A stretch of DNA of 64,000 nt from Pseudomonas sp. PDM15 (GTDB lineage Bacteria > Pseudomonadota > Gammaproteobacteria > Pseudomonadales > Pseudomonadaceae): NCBI RefSeq assembly GCF_014851565.1, contig NZ_JACVAA010000006.1, forward strand, positions 62,001-126,000, given 5' to 3'. The notes below the pieces were generated by a model, which was given only the letters and a program-made list of their open reading frames with translations, had not been told where the DNA came from and made no database searches. Position numbers and translations under genes: made by a program. Of this stretch, positions 1 to 8,422 are shown piece by piece. Position 1 is the stretch's first letter. Each line of letters opens with the position of its first letter.

Positions 1-7
1 TCTAATA

Positions 8-1327
8 ATGAAGCCCTCTATGCCCGCCGAACATGCCAGCACCGCGCCCGTGGCGCGCCCATTGAACCGCAGTGACTACAAGACCCTCTCGCTCTCCGCC
101 CTGGGCGGTGCGCTGGAGTTCTACGACTTCATCATCTTCGTGTTCTTCGCCGCAGTGGTCGGCAAGCTGTTCTTCCCCGCCGAGATGCCCGAGTGGCTGC
201 GCCAGCTGCAGACCTTCGGCATCTTCGCCGCCGGCTACCTGGCGCGGCCGCTGGGCGGCATCATCATGGCCCACTTCGGCGACCTGCTCGGACGCAAGCG
301 CATGTTCACCCTGAGCATCTTCCTGATGGCGGTGCCGACCCTGCTGATGGGCCTGCTGCCGACCTACGCGCAGATCGGTATCTGGGCGCCGCTCGCGCTG
401 CTGGCCCTGCGCGTCATGCAGGGCGCGGCGATCGGCGGCGAGGTGCCGGGCGCCTGGGTGTTCGTCGCCGAGCATGTGCCGGCCAAGCGCATCGGCTTCG
501 CCTGCAGCACCCTCACTGCCGGGCTCACCGCCGGCATCCTGCTCGGCTCGCTGGCGGCCAGCGCGATCAATCGCAGCTTCACCCCGGAAGAGATCGCCGA
601 CTACGCCTGGCGCATTCCCTTCCTGGTCGGCGGCGTGTTCGGTCTGATCTCCGTCTACCTGCGCCGCTGGCTGCACGAGACCCCGGTGTTCGCCGAGCTG
701 CAGCAGCGCCAGTCGCTGGCCGCCGAGCTGCCGCTGAAGGCGGTGGTGCGCGAGCATCGCCCGGCGATCATCCTGTCCATGCTGCTGACCTGGGTGCTGT
801 CGGCGGGCATCGTCGTGGTGATTCTGATGACCCCGACCCTGCTGCAGACCCAATACGGCTTCACCCCGGCCGATACCCTGACGGCCAACGGCCTGGCCAT
901 CGTCTGCCTGAGCATCGGCTGCGTGCTGGCGGGGCTGGCGGCTGATCGCTTCGGCCCGGGGCCGACTTTCCTGGTTGGCGGTGCGCTGCTGCTGGTCAGC
1001 TCCTGGCTGTTCTACACCACGCTGAAGACCCAGCCGGGCCTGCTGGTGCCACTGTATGCCCTGGCCGGCCTGTGCGTGGGCATGATCGGCGCCATCCCCA
1101 TGGTGATGGTCAAGGCCTTCCCGGCTGTGGTGCGCTTCTCCGGGCTGTCGTTCTCCTACAATCTGGCCTACGCCATCTTCGGCGGGCTGACGCCGATCCT
1201 GGTCAGCCTGCTGCTGAAGTGGAGCCCGCTGGGTCCGGCCTATTACGTCGGCGCCCTGTGCCTGCTGTTCATGCTGATCGGCACGCTGCTATGGCGGCGC
1301 CAGGCCAGCCAGCTCGTGCCGGCCTGA
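8..1327 (+). CDS. MFS transporter, metabolite:H+ symporter type
   Basis: A 439-residue, strongly hydrophobic protein with about 12 predicted membrane helices, a typical MFS length. The N-terminal part carries GALEFYDFIIF followed by LARPLGGIIMAHFGDLLGRKRM, which is the MFS loop 2-3 signature (GDLLGRKR) in the form seen in the metabolite:H+ symporter branch (citrate, proline/betaine, alpha-ketoglutarate carriers). A second, degenerate loop signature is LAADRFG near residue 315. The substrate cannot be told from sequence. The ATG at 8 is taken as start, but only 7 bases of upstream sequence are available and the frame stays open to the window edge, so the true start could lie upstream. It is followed by a strong intrinsic terminator, so it is probably not cotranscribed with pstS. 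No Pho box can be seen because the promoter lies outside the window. Confidence 0.85.
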   Translation: MKPSMPAEHASTAPVARPLNRSDYKTLSLSALGGALEFYDFIIFVFFAAVVGKLFFPAEMPEWLRQLQTFGIFAAGYLARPLGGIIMAHFGDLLGRKRMFTLSIFLMAVPTLLMGLLPTYAQIGIWAPLALLALRVMQGAAIGGEVPGAWVFVAEHVPAKRIGFACSTLTAGLTAGILLGSLAASAINRSFTPEEIADYAWRIPFLVGGVFGLISVYLRRWLHETPVFAELQQRQSLAAELPLKAVVREHRPAIILSMLLTWVLSAGIVVVILMTPTLLQTQYGFTPADTLTANGLAIVCLSIGCVLAGLAADRFGPGPTFLVGGALLLVSSWLFYTTLKTQPGLLVPLYALAGLCVGMIGAIPMVMVKAFPAVVRFSGLSFSYNLAYAIFGGLTPILVSLLLKWSPLGPAYYVGALCLLFMLIGTLLWRRQASQLVPA

Positions 1328-1344
1328 GTCCAGGCCGCTGCACA

Positions 1345-1378
1345 AAAAGGCCCGTTCGCGGGCCTTTTGCTTTTTTGC
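1345..1378 (+). terminator. Intrinsic terminator after the MFS gene
   Basis: Perfect 10-bp stem AAAAGGCCCG / CGGGCCTTTT with a TTCG tetraloop (loop 1355-1358), followed by a T-rich tract (TTTTGCTTTTTT). This separates the MFS gene from the PhoB-controlled pst operon. Confidence 0.9.
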
Positions 1379-1393
1379 TGCGCTTTAACCTGA

Positions 1394-1438
1394 TTGTCAC
1401 AATCCAGTCATAGAGTGTTCATGCGGCCTACAGATACT
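1394..1438 (+). promoter_or_regulatory. Pho box and promoter of pstS
   Basis: Three direct half-sites spaced exactly 11 nt apart: TTGTCAC (1394-1400), CAGTCAT (1405-1411) and TGTTCAT (1416-1422), each resembling the PhoB half-site CTGTCAT with 4-nt spacers. Ten nt after the last repeat is GATACT (1433-1438), a 4/6 match to TATAAT. PhoB-activated promoters characteristically lack a -35 and carry the Pho box in its place, about 10 nt before the -10. Transcription would start near 1445, giving a leader of about 35 nt before the pstS ribosome site. Confidence 0.8.
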
Positions 1439-1480
1439 TGGGCCCGTTCCATCACAACCCCTTCCTGCTAGGAGCAAGGC

Positions 1481-2446
1481 ATGAAACTCAAGCGTTTGAT
1501 GGCGGCCCTGACCTTTGTCGCCGCTGGCGTAAGCGCCGCTAGTGCGGTTGCCGCTGTCGACCCGGCCATCCCGGCTTACCAAAAGACTTCCGGTGTATCG
1601 GGCAACCTGTCCAGCGTCGGTTCCGACTCCCTGGCCAACCTGATGACCCTGTGGGCCGAGGAATACAAGAAGCTGTACCCGAACGTAAACATCCAGATCC
1701 AGGCCGCCGGCTCCTCCACTGCGCCGCCCGCCCTGACCGAAGGCACCGCCAACCTGGGCCCGATGTCCCGCGCCATGAAGGACAACGAGCTGCAGGCCTT
1801 CGAAGAGAAGTTCGGCTACAAGCCGGTCGCCGTGCCGGTGGCCATCGACGCCCTGGCCGTGTTCGTGCACAAGGACAACCCGATCAAGTCCCTGGACATG
1901 GCTCAGGTTGACGGCATCTTCTCCAGCACCCGCCTGTGCGGTGGTAGCGACGTGAAGACCTGGGGCGACCTGGGCCTGACCGGCGAGTGGGCCGACAAGC
2001 CGATCCAGCTGTTCGGTCGCAACTCGGTATCCGGCACCTACGGCTACTTCAAGGAAGCCGCCCTGTGCAAAGGCGACTTCAAGGCCAACGTCAACGAGCA
2101 GCCGGGTTCGGCCTCGGTAGTGCAGTCCATCTCCAGCACCGTCAACGCCATCGGCTACTCGGGCATCGGCTACAAGACCGCCAGCGTCCGCGCCGTCCCG
2201 CTGTCGAAGAAAGGCGGCGAGGCCTTCGAGGCTTCCGAGGCCAACGCCCTGGCCGGCAAGTTCCCGCTGTCGCGCTTCTTCTTCGTCTACGTCAACAAGG
2301 CGCCGAACAAGCCGCTGAGCCCGCTGGAAGCCGAGTTCGTCAAGCTGGTGCTGTCCAAGCAGGGCCAGGACGTGGTGGTCAAGGATGGTTACATCCCGCT
2401 GCCGGCCAAAGTGATCGAGAAGACCAAGAAAGAACTGGGCCTGTAA
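1481..2446 (+). CDS. pstS: Phosphate ABC transporter periplasmic binding protein PstS
   Basis: A 321-residue protein with a Sec signal peptide ([10 protein letters not shown]..., cleavage probably after ASAVAA near residue 25). Mature-protein motifs fit phosphate-binding Pst[20 protein letters not shown] near the N-terminus, [23 protein letters not shown] (the phosphate-contacting Ser/Thr loop, around residues 75-95), and [13 protein letters not shown] near residue 185. It captures inorganic phosphate in the periplasm and delivers it to PstC/PstA. The start is fixed by the AGGAG at 1470-1474, 6 nt before the ATG. It is the first gene of pstSCAB-phoU and lies directly behind a Pho box. Two GC-rich hairpins follow it before pstC, which may help make PstS more abundant than the membrane subunits. 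Confidence 0.97.
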   Translation: MKLKRLMAALTFVAAGVSAASAVAAVDPAIPAYQKTSGVSGNLSSVGSDSLANLMTLWAEEYKKLYPNVNIQIQAAGSSTAPPALTEGTANLGPMSRAMKDNELQAFEEKFGYKPVAVPVAIDALAVFVHKDNPIKSLDMAQVDGIFSSTRLCGGSDVKTWGDLGLTGEWADKPIQLFGRNSVSGTYGYFKEAALCKGDFKANVNEQPGSASVVQSISSTVNAIGYSGIGYKTASVRAVPLSKKGGEAFEASEANALAGKFPLSRFFFVYVNKAPNKPLSPLEAEFVKLVLSKQGQDVVVKDGYIPLPAKVIEKTKKELGL

Positions 2447-2460
2447 CGGCCTGCCAGTGA

Positions 2461-2530
2461 CGCCGAGGCCCCATCCCTCGGCGCGCTGTTCGACACGCCC
2501 GCGACTCTTCTGGAGCCGCGGGCGTTGTCG
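2461..2530 (+). other. Tandem hairpins between pstS and pstC
   Basis: First hairpin CGCCGAGG (2461-2468) / CCTCGGCG (2476-2483); second, longer one CGACACGCCCGCG (2491-2503) / CGCGGGCGTTGTCG (2517-2530) with one bulged T. Neither is followed by a T-run, so this is more likely an mRNA-stabilising or partially terminating structure than a full terminator. Confidence 0.6.
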
Positions 2531-2540
2531 CGTCACCGAG

Positions 2541-2574
2541 CTGTAATCTTTCTGTCACACAAGGCGGATAGATT
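2541..2574 (+). promoter_or_regulatory. Second Pho box, promoter of pstC
   Basis: An 18-bp Pho box, CTGTAAT-CTTT-CTGTCAC (2541-2558), in the classical 7-4-7 layout, followed after exactly 10 nt by TAGATT (2569-2574), a 4/6 match to TATAAT. This is the best-conserved Pho box in the window and suggests that pstCAB-phoU can be transcribed independently of pstS. Confidence 0.82.
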
Positions 2575-2624
2575 GAAGTACTTCACATTGAGCGGGCTGT
2601 GTCCGCTGTGCTCGAGACCTCCTC

Positions 2625-4907
2625 ATGAATGACCTGGCCAACAACAGCATGAGCGCCTCCGCGAACAACCACCGCATCGACTTCGATACCCCCGCCCTGC
2701 AGCGCAAGCGTCGCGTGCGCGCGCTCAAGGACCGCATGGCGCGCTGGTACGTCTCGATCGGCGGCCTGGCCGTGCTGGCATGCATCACGCTGATCTTCTT
2801 CTACCTCGCCTATGTGGTGGCGCCGATCTTCGGCGGTGCCGACATGGAGGCGCGCAAGGCCCAGCAACCGTCCTGGCTGGCCGGGCAGAGCGAGGCCCTG
2901 CTGCTGGCGGTGGAAGAGCAGAACAAGGTGGCCATGCGCCTCGGCCGCGACGGCCAGGTCCAGTTCTTCGGCCTCAAGGATGGCACCGCCCTGAACGCCT
3001 ATCAGCTGGCGCTGCCGGCCGGTGTCAGCATCGCCTCGGTCAGCCAGGACCAGCCGGGCAGCCACCGCGTGGTGCTGGGCCTGTCCAACGGCCAGGTGCT
3101 GGTGTTCGAGCATGCCTACAAGGTCAGCTACCCGAACAACGTCAAGACCATCACCCCGGAGCTGGACTACCCCTACGGCGAGGCGCCCATCGTCCTCGAC
3201 ACCCAGGGCCGGCCGCTGGAGCACGTCGCCATCAGCGAGAACGGCGACACCCTGATGCTTAGCGCCTCCACCGGTGCCGAGCTGCAGGTGCTGGCGATCA
3301 CCCGCGAAGAGAACATGCTGACCGGCGAGGCCACCCTCACTGAGGAGCGCATCGCTCTGCCGCAGATCGCCGAGCCGATCAAGGCGATGATCATCGACCC
3401 GCGCCAGCAGTGGCTGTTCGTGATCAACGGCAAGGCCACCGCCGACGTCTTCGACCTGCGCACCAAGGCCCTCAACGGCCGCTACAAGCTGCTCGGCGGC
3501 GACGCCGAAGTGAGCACGGTCACGCCGCTGCTCGGCGGCATCTCGCTGCTGATCGGCGACAGCAAGGGCGGCATCGGCCAATGGTTCATGGTGCGCGATG
3601 CCGACAATAAGGCCGCGCTGACCCATATCCGTGGCTTCCAGCTGAGCGATGCGCCGATCATCCAGATCCTCTCCGAGGAGCGCCGCAAGGGCTTCGTGGC
3701 ATTGGATAGCGCAGGCCATCTAGGCATCTTCCACAGCACCGCGCATCGCACCCTGCTGACCGAGAAGGTCGCCGAGGGCGCCGGCGTCGCGGCCCTGTCG
3801 CCGCGCGCCAACCGTGTGCTGGTGGAGTCGAACGGCCAGTTGCAGCGCTTCGTCATCGACAACCCGCACCCGGAAATCTCCTGGAGCGCACTGTGGGGCA
3901 AGGTCTGGTACGAGAGCTACGACGAGCCCAAGTACGTCTGGCAGTCGACCTCGGCCAACAGCGACTTCGAACCGAAGATGAGCCTGGCGCCGCTGACCTT
4001 CGGTACCTTGAAGGCCGCATTCTACGCCATGCTGCTGGCCGCTCCGCTGGCCATCTGCGCGGCCATCTACACCGCCTACTTCATGGCCCCGGCCATGCGC
4101 CGCAAGGTCAAGCCGGTGATCGAGCTGATGGAGGCGCTGCCGACGGTGATCCTCGGCTTCTTCGCCGGCCTGTTCCTCGCGCCCTATGTCGAAGGCCACC
4201 TGCCGGGCATCTTCAGCCTGCTGCTGCTCACGCCGATCGGCGTATTGCTAGCCGCCTACGCCTGGAGCCGCCTGCCGGAGAAGATCCGCTTGGTCATCCC
4301 CGATGGCTGGGAAGCGGCGCTGCTGATCCCGGTGATCCTGCTGATCGGCAGCGGCGCCCTGGGTATGAGCGGCCACCTGGAGAACTGGTTCTTCGGCGGT
4401 GACATGCGCCTGTGGATCAGCAACGACCTGGGCATCGCCTTCGACCAGCGCAACGCCCTGGTGGTCGGCCTGGCCATGGGCTTCGCGGTGATCCCGAACA
4501 TCTACTCGATCGCCGAGGATGCCGTGTTCAGCGTGCCGAAGAGCCTGACCTTCGGCTCACTGGCCCTGGGCGCCACGCCCTGGCAGACCCTGACCCGCGT
4601 GGTGATCCTCACCGCCAGCCCGGGCATCTTCTCCGCCCTGATGATCGGCATGGGCCGTGCGGTGGGCGAGACCATGATCGTGCTGATGGCCACCGGCAAC
4701 ACGCCGATCATGGACATGAACATCTTCGAGGGCCTGCGCACCCTGGCCGCCAACGTGGCGGTGGAAATGCCGGAATCCGAGGTGGGCAGTACCCACTACC
4801 GTGTGCTGTTCCTCTCCGCGCTGGTGTTGCTGGCCTTCACCTTCGTGATGAACACGCTGGCGGAGGTGATTCGTACCCGCCTGCGCAAGAAGTACGCGTC
4901 GCTCTGA
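2625..4907 (+). CDS. pstC: Phosphate ABC transporter permease PstC, enlarged form
   Basis: A 760-residue protein, more than twice the size of the E. coli PstC (about 320). Residues 41-66 form a first membrane helix after a basic stretch. Residues of about 67-450 are a soluble, beta-rich segment with repeated short hydrophobic strands (LRLG.DGQVQFFGL, VLGLSNGQVLVF, LFVINGKATADVFDL) that looks like a beta-propeller and should face the periplasm. The MetI-type permease core runs from about residue 455 to 755, with the EAA loop near 630-670 (SLALGATPWQTLTRVV...GRAVGETM). With PstA it forms the channel for phosphate. It has its own Pho box. No strong Shine-Dalgarno sequence precedes the ATG at 2625, so the exact start is less certain than the gene. 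Enlarged PstC proteins are usual in Pseudomonas. Confidence 0.93.
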   Translation: MNDLANNSMSASANNHRIDFDTPALQRKRRVRALKDRMARWYVSIGGLAVLACITLIFFYLAYVVAPIFGGADMEARKAQQPSWLAGQSEALLLAVEEQNKVAMRLGRDGQVQFFGLKDGTALNAYQLALPAGVSIASVSQDQPGSHRVVLGLSNGQVLVFEHAYKVSYPNNVKTITPELDYPYGEAPIVLDTQGRPLEHVAISENGDTLMLSASTGAELQVLAITREENMLTGEATLTEERIALPQIAEPIKAMIIDPRQQWLFVINGKATADVFDLRTKALNGRYKLLGGDAEVSTVTPLLGGISLLIGDSKGGIGQWFMVRDADNKAALTHIRGFQLSDAPIIQILSEERRKGFVALDSAGHLGIFHSTAHRTLLTEKVAEGAGVAALSPRANRVLVESNGQLQRFVIDNPHPEISWSALWGKVWYESYDEPKYVWQSTSANSDFEPKMSLAPLTFGTLKAAFYAMLLAAPLAICAAIYTAYFMAPAMRRKVKPVIELMEALPTVILGFFAGLFLAPYVEGHLPGIFSLLLLTPIGVLLAAYAWSRLPEKIRLVIPDGWEAALLIPVILLIGSGALGMSGHLENWFFGGDMRLWISNDLGIAFDQRNALVVGLAMGFAVIPNIYSIAEDAVFSVPKSLTFGSLALGATPWQTLTRVVILTASPGIFSALMIGMGRAVGETMIVLMATGNTPIMDMNIFEGLRTLAANVAVEMPESEVGSTHYRVLFLSALVLLAFTFVMNTLAEVIRTRLRKKYASL

Positions 4908-4929
4908 GAACTGGGAAAGGTAGACGTCA

Positions 4930-6606
4930 GTGAAAATCAAAGAGCAAAACCTCAAGTCCTGGTTCAAGAGCGGTTCGCCCTGGGTGTGGATGACCGCCAG
5001 CGGCGTGTCCATCGCCGTGATCATGACCATCGGCCTGCTCGCCGTGATCGCCGTGCGCGGCCTCGGCCACTTCTGGCCGGCCGACGTGATGGAGGCCAAG
5101 TACCAGGTGCCGGGCGAGGCCGCCCGGGTGATGGCCGGCGAGCTGGTGCAGGAAGAAGAAGTACCGCGTGCGCGCCTGGCCGCCGCCGGCCTGCCGGTGG
5201 ACGTGAAAGGCGGCGAGTTCATGACCCGCGAGCTGTTCAAGGTCGGCAACCGTGAGGTCTACGGCGCCGACTTCAGCTGGGTGGTGGCCGAGTGGCTGAG
5301 CGAGCCGCGCACCCCCGCCAACCTGATGGCCATGGAGCGCCGCGAGTGGGGCAACTTCTACGGCTACCTGGTCAACGTCAAGGAAGGTGGCGAGGTGATC
5401 GCCGAAGGCGATGCCGCCTGGAGCGAACTGCAAAGCCGCATCGCCCGCGTCGACGAGCTGCATGCGCAGCAGGTGCGCCTGGAGAAGCGCGATATCGGCC
5501 ATATCAACCACGGCCTCGAGCAGCTGCGCCTGGAAGGTCGCCGCCTGGAGCTGAAGGACCGCCTGGACGCCGCTGCCCAGGCCGACCTGGATGCCCAACG
5601 TGCCGAGCTGGATGCCCAGTACAAGGGCCTCGAGACCGAACTGGTCGCGCTCAACCAGCAGCTCGACCGCGACAGCGTGACGGTGAAGACCGTCGACGGC
5701 CGCGAGCAGGAGATCGCCCTGAGCAAGGTGGTCCGTGCCTATCAGCCGAACGCCATGGGCGTCGTCAGCAAGCTGGGCTTCTACTTCGCCAAGCTGTGGG
5801 AGTTCCTCAGCGACGAGCCGCGCGAGGCCAACACCGAGGGTGGCATCTTCCCGGCCATCTTCGGCACCGTGATGATGACCCTGATCATGGCCGTGATCGT
5901 CACGCCGTTCGGCGTGCTGGCGGCCATCTACCTGCGCGAATACGCCAAACAGGGCGCGATGACCCGCATCATCCGCATCGCCGTGAACAACCTGGCCGGC
6001 GTGCCGGCCATCGTCTACGGCGTGTTCGGCCTGGGCTTCTTCGTCTATGTGCTGGGTGGCTCGATCGACCGCCTGTTCTTCGCCGAAGCGGCGCCGGCGC
6101 CGACCTTCGGTACCCCGGGCCTGCTGTGGGCCTCGCTGACCCTGGCGATCCTCGCCGTGCCAGTGGTGATCGTCGCCACCGAGGAAGGTCTGGCACGTAT
6201 CCCGCGGGCCCTACGCGAAGGTTCCCTGGCCCTCGGTGCGACCAAGGCCGAGACCCTGTGGAAGGTGGTGCTGCCGATGGCCAGCCCGGCCATGATGACC
6301 GGCATGATCCTCGCCGTGGCCCGCGCCGCCGGCGAAGTGGCGCCGCTGATGCTGGTCGGCGTGGTCAAGCTGGCTCCGGCGCTGCCGGTGGACGGCAACT
6401 ACCCGTACCTGCACCTGGACCAGAAGATCATGCACCTGGGCTTCCATATCTACGACGTCGGCTTCCAGAGCCCCAACGTCGAGGCCGCCCGCCCGCTGGT
6501 GTACGCCACCGCGCTGCTGCTGGTGCTGGTGATCGCGCTGCTCAACCTGAGCGCCGTGTTCATCCGCAACCACCTGCGCGAGAAGTACAAGGCGCTGGAC
6601 CACTGA
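4930..6606 (+). CDS. pstA: Phosphate ABC transporter permease PstA, enlarged form
   Basis: A 558-residue protein against about 296 in E. coli. One N-terminal membrane helix (about residues 18-40) is followed by a soluble insert of roughly 240 residues. Part of the insert (about 158-240) is rich in Leu, Glu, Arg and Gln with heptad spacing and is probably a coiled coil. The permease core starts near residue 300 and carries the EAA loop around 417-450 (SLALGATKAETLWKVVLPMASP...ARAAGEV). It pairs with PstC as the membrane channel. The start is a GTG at 4930, supported by GGGAAAGG about 10 nt upstream. It follows pstC by 22 nt, indicating cotranscription. Confidence 0.93.
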   Translation: MKIKEQNLKSWFKSGSPWVWMTASGVSIAVIMTIGLLAVIAVRGLGHFWPADVMEAKYQVPGEAARVMAGELVQEEEVPRARLAAAGLPVDVKGGEFMTRELFKVGNREVYGADFSWVVAEWLSEPRTPANLMAMERREWGNFYGYLVNVKEGGEVIAEGDAAWSELQSRIARVDELHAQQVRLEKRDIGHINHGLEQLRLEGRRLELKDRLDAAAQADLDAQRAELDAQYKGLETELVALNQQLDRDSVTVKTVDGREQEIALSKVVRAYQPNAMGVVSKLGFYFAKLWEFLSDEPREANTEGGIFPAIFGTVMMTLIMAVIVTPFGVLAAIYLREYAKQGAMTRIIRIAVNNLAGVPAIVYGVFGLGFFVYVLGGSIDRLFFAEAAPAPTFGTPGLLWASLTLAILAVPVVIVATEEGLARIPRALREGSLALGATKAETLWKVVLPMASPAMMTGMILAVARAAGEVAPLMLVGVVKLAPALPVDGNYPYLHLDQKIMHLGFHIYDVGFQSPNVEAARPLVYATALLLVLVIALLNLSAVFIRNHLREKYKALDH

Positions 6607-6683
6607 TCACGAATTGCGTCGCCGTGGCAGTGGCCGCGGCGGCATGAGCGAATTGAACGAATTGTTAGCGTAGGGAGCATCCC

Positions 6684-7517
6684 ATGCAGCACGAAGTACA
6701 CACCCACGGTATCGACATGGCCGCCCTCGGCCGGCAGAAGCAGGGCCTCAACCTGGCGGAAGAAACGGTCGCCCTGGAGGTGCCCGGCCTGAATCTGTTC
6801 TACGGCGACAAGCAGGCGCTGTTCGACGTGTCGATGAACATCCCCAAGCAGCGTGTGACCGCCTTCATCGGCCCGTCCGGCTGCGGCAAGTCGACCCTGC
6901 TGCGCACCTTCAACCGGATGAACGACTTGGTCGACGGCTGCCGCGTGCAGGGCGAGATCCGCCTAGACGGCCACGACATCTACAAGAAGGGCGTGGATGT
7001 CGCCGAGCTGCGCCGCCGCGTCGGCATGGTGTTCCAGAAGCCCAACCCGTTCCCCAAGAGCATCTACGAGAACGTGGTTTACGGCCTGCGCATCCAGGGC
7101 GTGAACCAGAAACGCGTGCTCGACGAGACCGTGGAATGGGCCCTGAAGAGCGCCGCGCTGTGGGACGAAGTCAAGGACCGCCTGCACGAGTCCGCCCTCG
7201 GCCTCTCCGGTGGCCAGCAGCAGCGTCTGGTGATCGCCCGTACCGTGGCGGTGCAGCCGGAAGTGCTGCTGCTCGACGAACCCTGCTCGGCGCTGGACCC
7301 GATCTCCACCCTCAAGGTCGAAGAGCTGATCTACGAGCTGAAGAGCAAGTACACCATCGTCATCGTCACCCACAACATGCAGCAGGCGGCGCGTGTCTCC
7401 GACTACACGGCGTTCATGTACATGGGCAAGCTGATCGAGTTCGGCGACACCGATACCCTGTTCACCAACCCGGCCAAGAAGCAGACCGAGGACTACATCA
7501 CCGGCCGTTACGGCTAG
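6684..7517 (+). CDS. pstB: Phosphate ABC transporter ATPase PstB
   Basis: A 277-residue ABC ATPase. Walker A is GPSGCGKST (about residues 62-70), the Q-loop is in [16 protein letters not shown], the signature is LSGGQQQR (about 173-180), Walker B is VLLLDEP (about 194-200) and the switch His is in VTHNMQQA. The spacing and the [11 protein letters not shown] motif are typical of PstB. It powers phosphate uptake through PstC/PstA and, with PhoU, signals to PhoR. The start is supported by AGGGAG at 6672-6677. The N-terminal extension of about 30 residues before the ABC core is common in pseudomonads. A 77-nt gap separates it from pstA. Confidence 0.97.
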   Translation: MQHEVHTHGIDMAALGRQKQGLNLAEETVALEVPGLNLFYGDKQALFDVSMNIPKQRVTAFIGPSGCGKSTLLRTFNRMNDLVDGCRVQGEIRLDGHDIYKKGVDVAELRRRVGMVFQKPNPFPKSIYENVVYGLRIQGVNQKRVLDETVEWALKSAALWDEVKDRLHESALGLSGGQQQRLVIARTVAVQPEVLLLDEPCSALDPISTLKVEELIYELKSKYTIVIVTHNMQQAARVSDYTAFMYMGKLIEFGDTDTLFTNPAKKQTEDYITGRYG

Positions 7518-7572
7518 TGGTGCAGTGGTCTCACAACAACGAACTCGAAACCGGTTTGCATAGGACTTCGCG

Positions 7573-8301
7573 ATGATCAACAAAGACAGCCTCACCCATC
7601 ACATCTCCCAGCAGTTCAACGCCGAGCTGGAGGAAGTGCGCAGCCACCTCCTGGCGATGGGCGGCCTGGTCGAGAAGCAGGTCAACGACGCGGTCACCGC
7701 GCTGATCGAGGCCGACTCCGGCCTGGCCCAGCAGGTGCGCGAGATCGACGACCAGATCAACCAGATGGAGCGCAACATCGACGAGGAATGCCTGCGCATC
7801 CTCGCCCGCCGCCAGCCGGCCGCCTCGGACCTGCGCCTGATCATCAGCATCTCCAAGTCGGTGATCGACCTCGAGCGCATCGGCGACGAGTCGTCGAAGA
7901 TCGCCAAGCGTGCCATCCAGCTGTGCGAGGAGGGCGAATCGCCGCGCGGCTACGTCGAGGTGCGCCACATCGGCGACCAGGTACGGCGCATGGTGCAGGA
8001 GGCGCTGGACGCCTTCGCCCGCTTCGATGCCGACCTGGCCCTGTCCGTGGCCCAGTACGACAAGACCGTCGACCGCGAGTACAAGACCGCCCTGCGCGAG
8101 CTGGTCACCTACATGATGGAAGACCCGCGCGCGATCAGCCGCGTGCTCAACATCATCTGGGTCCTGCGGTCGCTGGAGCGCATCGGCGACCACGCGCGCA
8201 ACATCGCCGAGCTGGTGATCTACCTGGTGCGCGGCACCGACGTGCGCCACATGGGCCTGGCGCGCATGCAGGAAGAAGTGCAGGGCGGCAAGAAGGAGTA
8301 A
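7573..8301 (+). CDS. phoU: Phosphate signalling regulator PhoU
   Basis: A 242-residue all-helical protein with the two PhoU repeats. Metal-binding E/DxxxD-type motifs are visible as DLERIGDESSKIAK in the first repeat and SLERIGDHARNIAEL in the second. PhoU links the Pst transporter to the PhoR kinase, keeping PhoR in its phosphatase state when phosphate is plentiful. It is the last gene of the pst operon, 55 nt after pstB, with AGGA at about 7562-7565 upstream of the ATG. The length is normal for the family. Tandem hairpins follow the gene. Confidence 0.96.
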   Translation: MINKDSLTHHISQQFNAELEEVRSHLLAMGGLVEKQVNDAVTALIEADSGLAQQVREIDDQINQMERNIDEECLRILARRQPAASDLRLIISISKSVIDLERIGDESSKIAKRAIQLCEEGESPRGYVEVRHIGDQVRRMVQEALDAFARFDADLALSVAQYDKTVDREYKTALRELVTYMMEDPRAISRVLNIIWVLRSLERIGDHARNIAELVIYLVRGTDVRHMGLARMQEEVQGGKKE

Positions 8302-8304
8302 GCC

Positions 8305-8346
8305 GTCCGCGCGGCGCCCGCGGACAGTCCCCGGCGCGCCCGGGGA
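8305..8346 (+). terminator. Tandem hairpins ending the pst-phoU operon
   Basis: Stem 1 is GTCCGCG (8305-8311) / CGCGGAC (8319-8325). Stem 2 is TCCCCGG (8328-8334) / CCGGGGA (8340-8346). There is no T-run, so termination would have to be weak or Rho-assisted. Confidence 0.5.
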
Positions 8347-8422
8347 TCCACCGAGTGCGCCGTGTTGGCCTCGGGCCAGTATCCGCGGCTATGCTTGTCG
8401 ACATCGTTGTCGGGAGTGGTCG

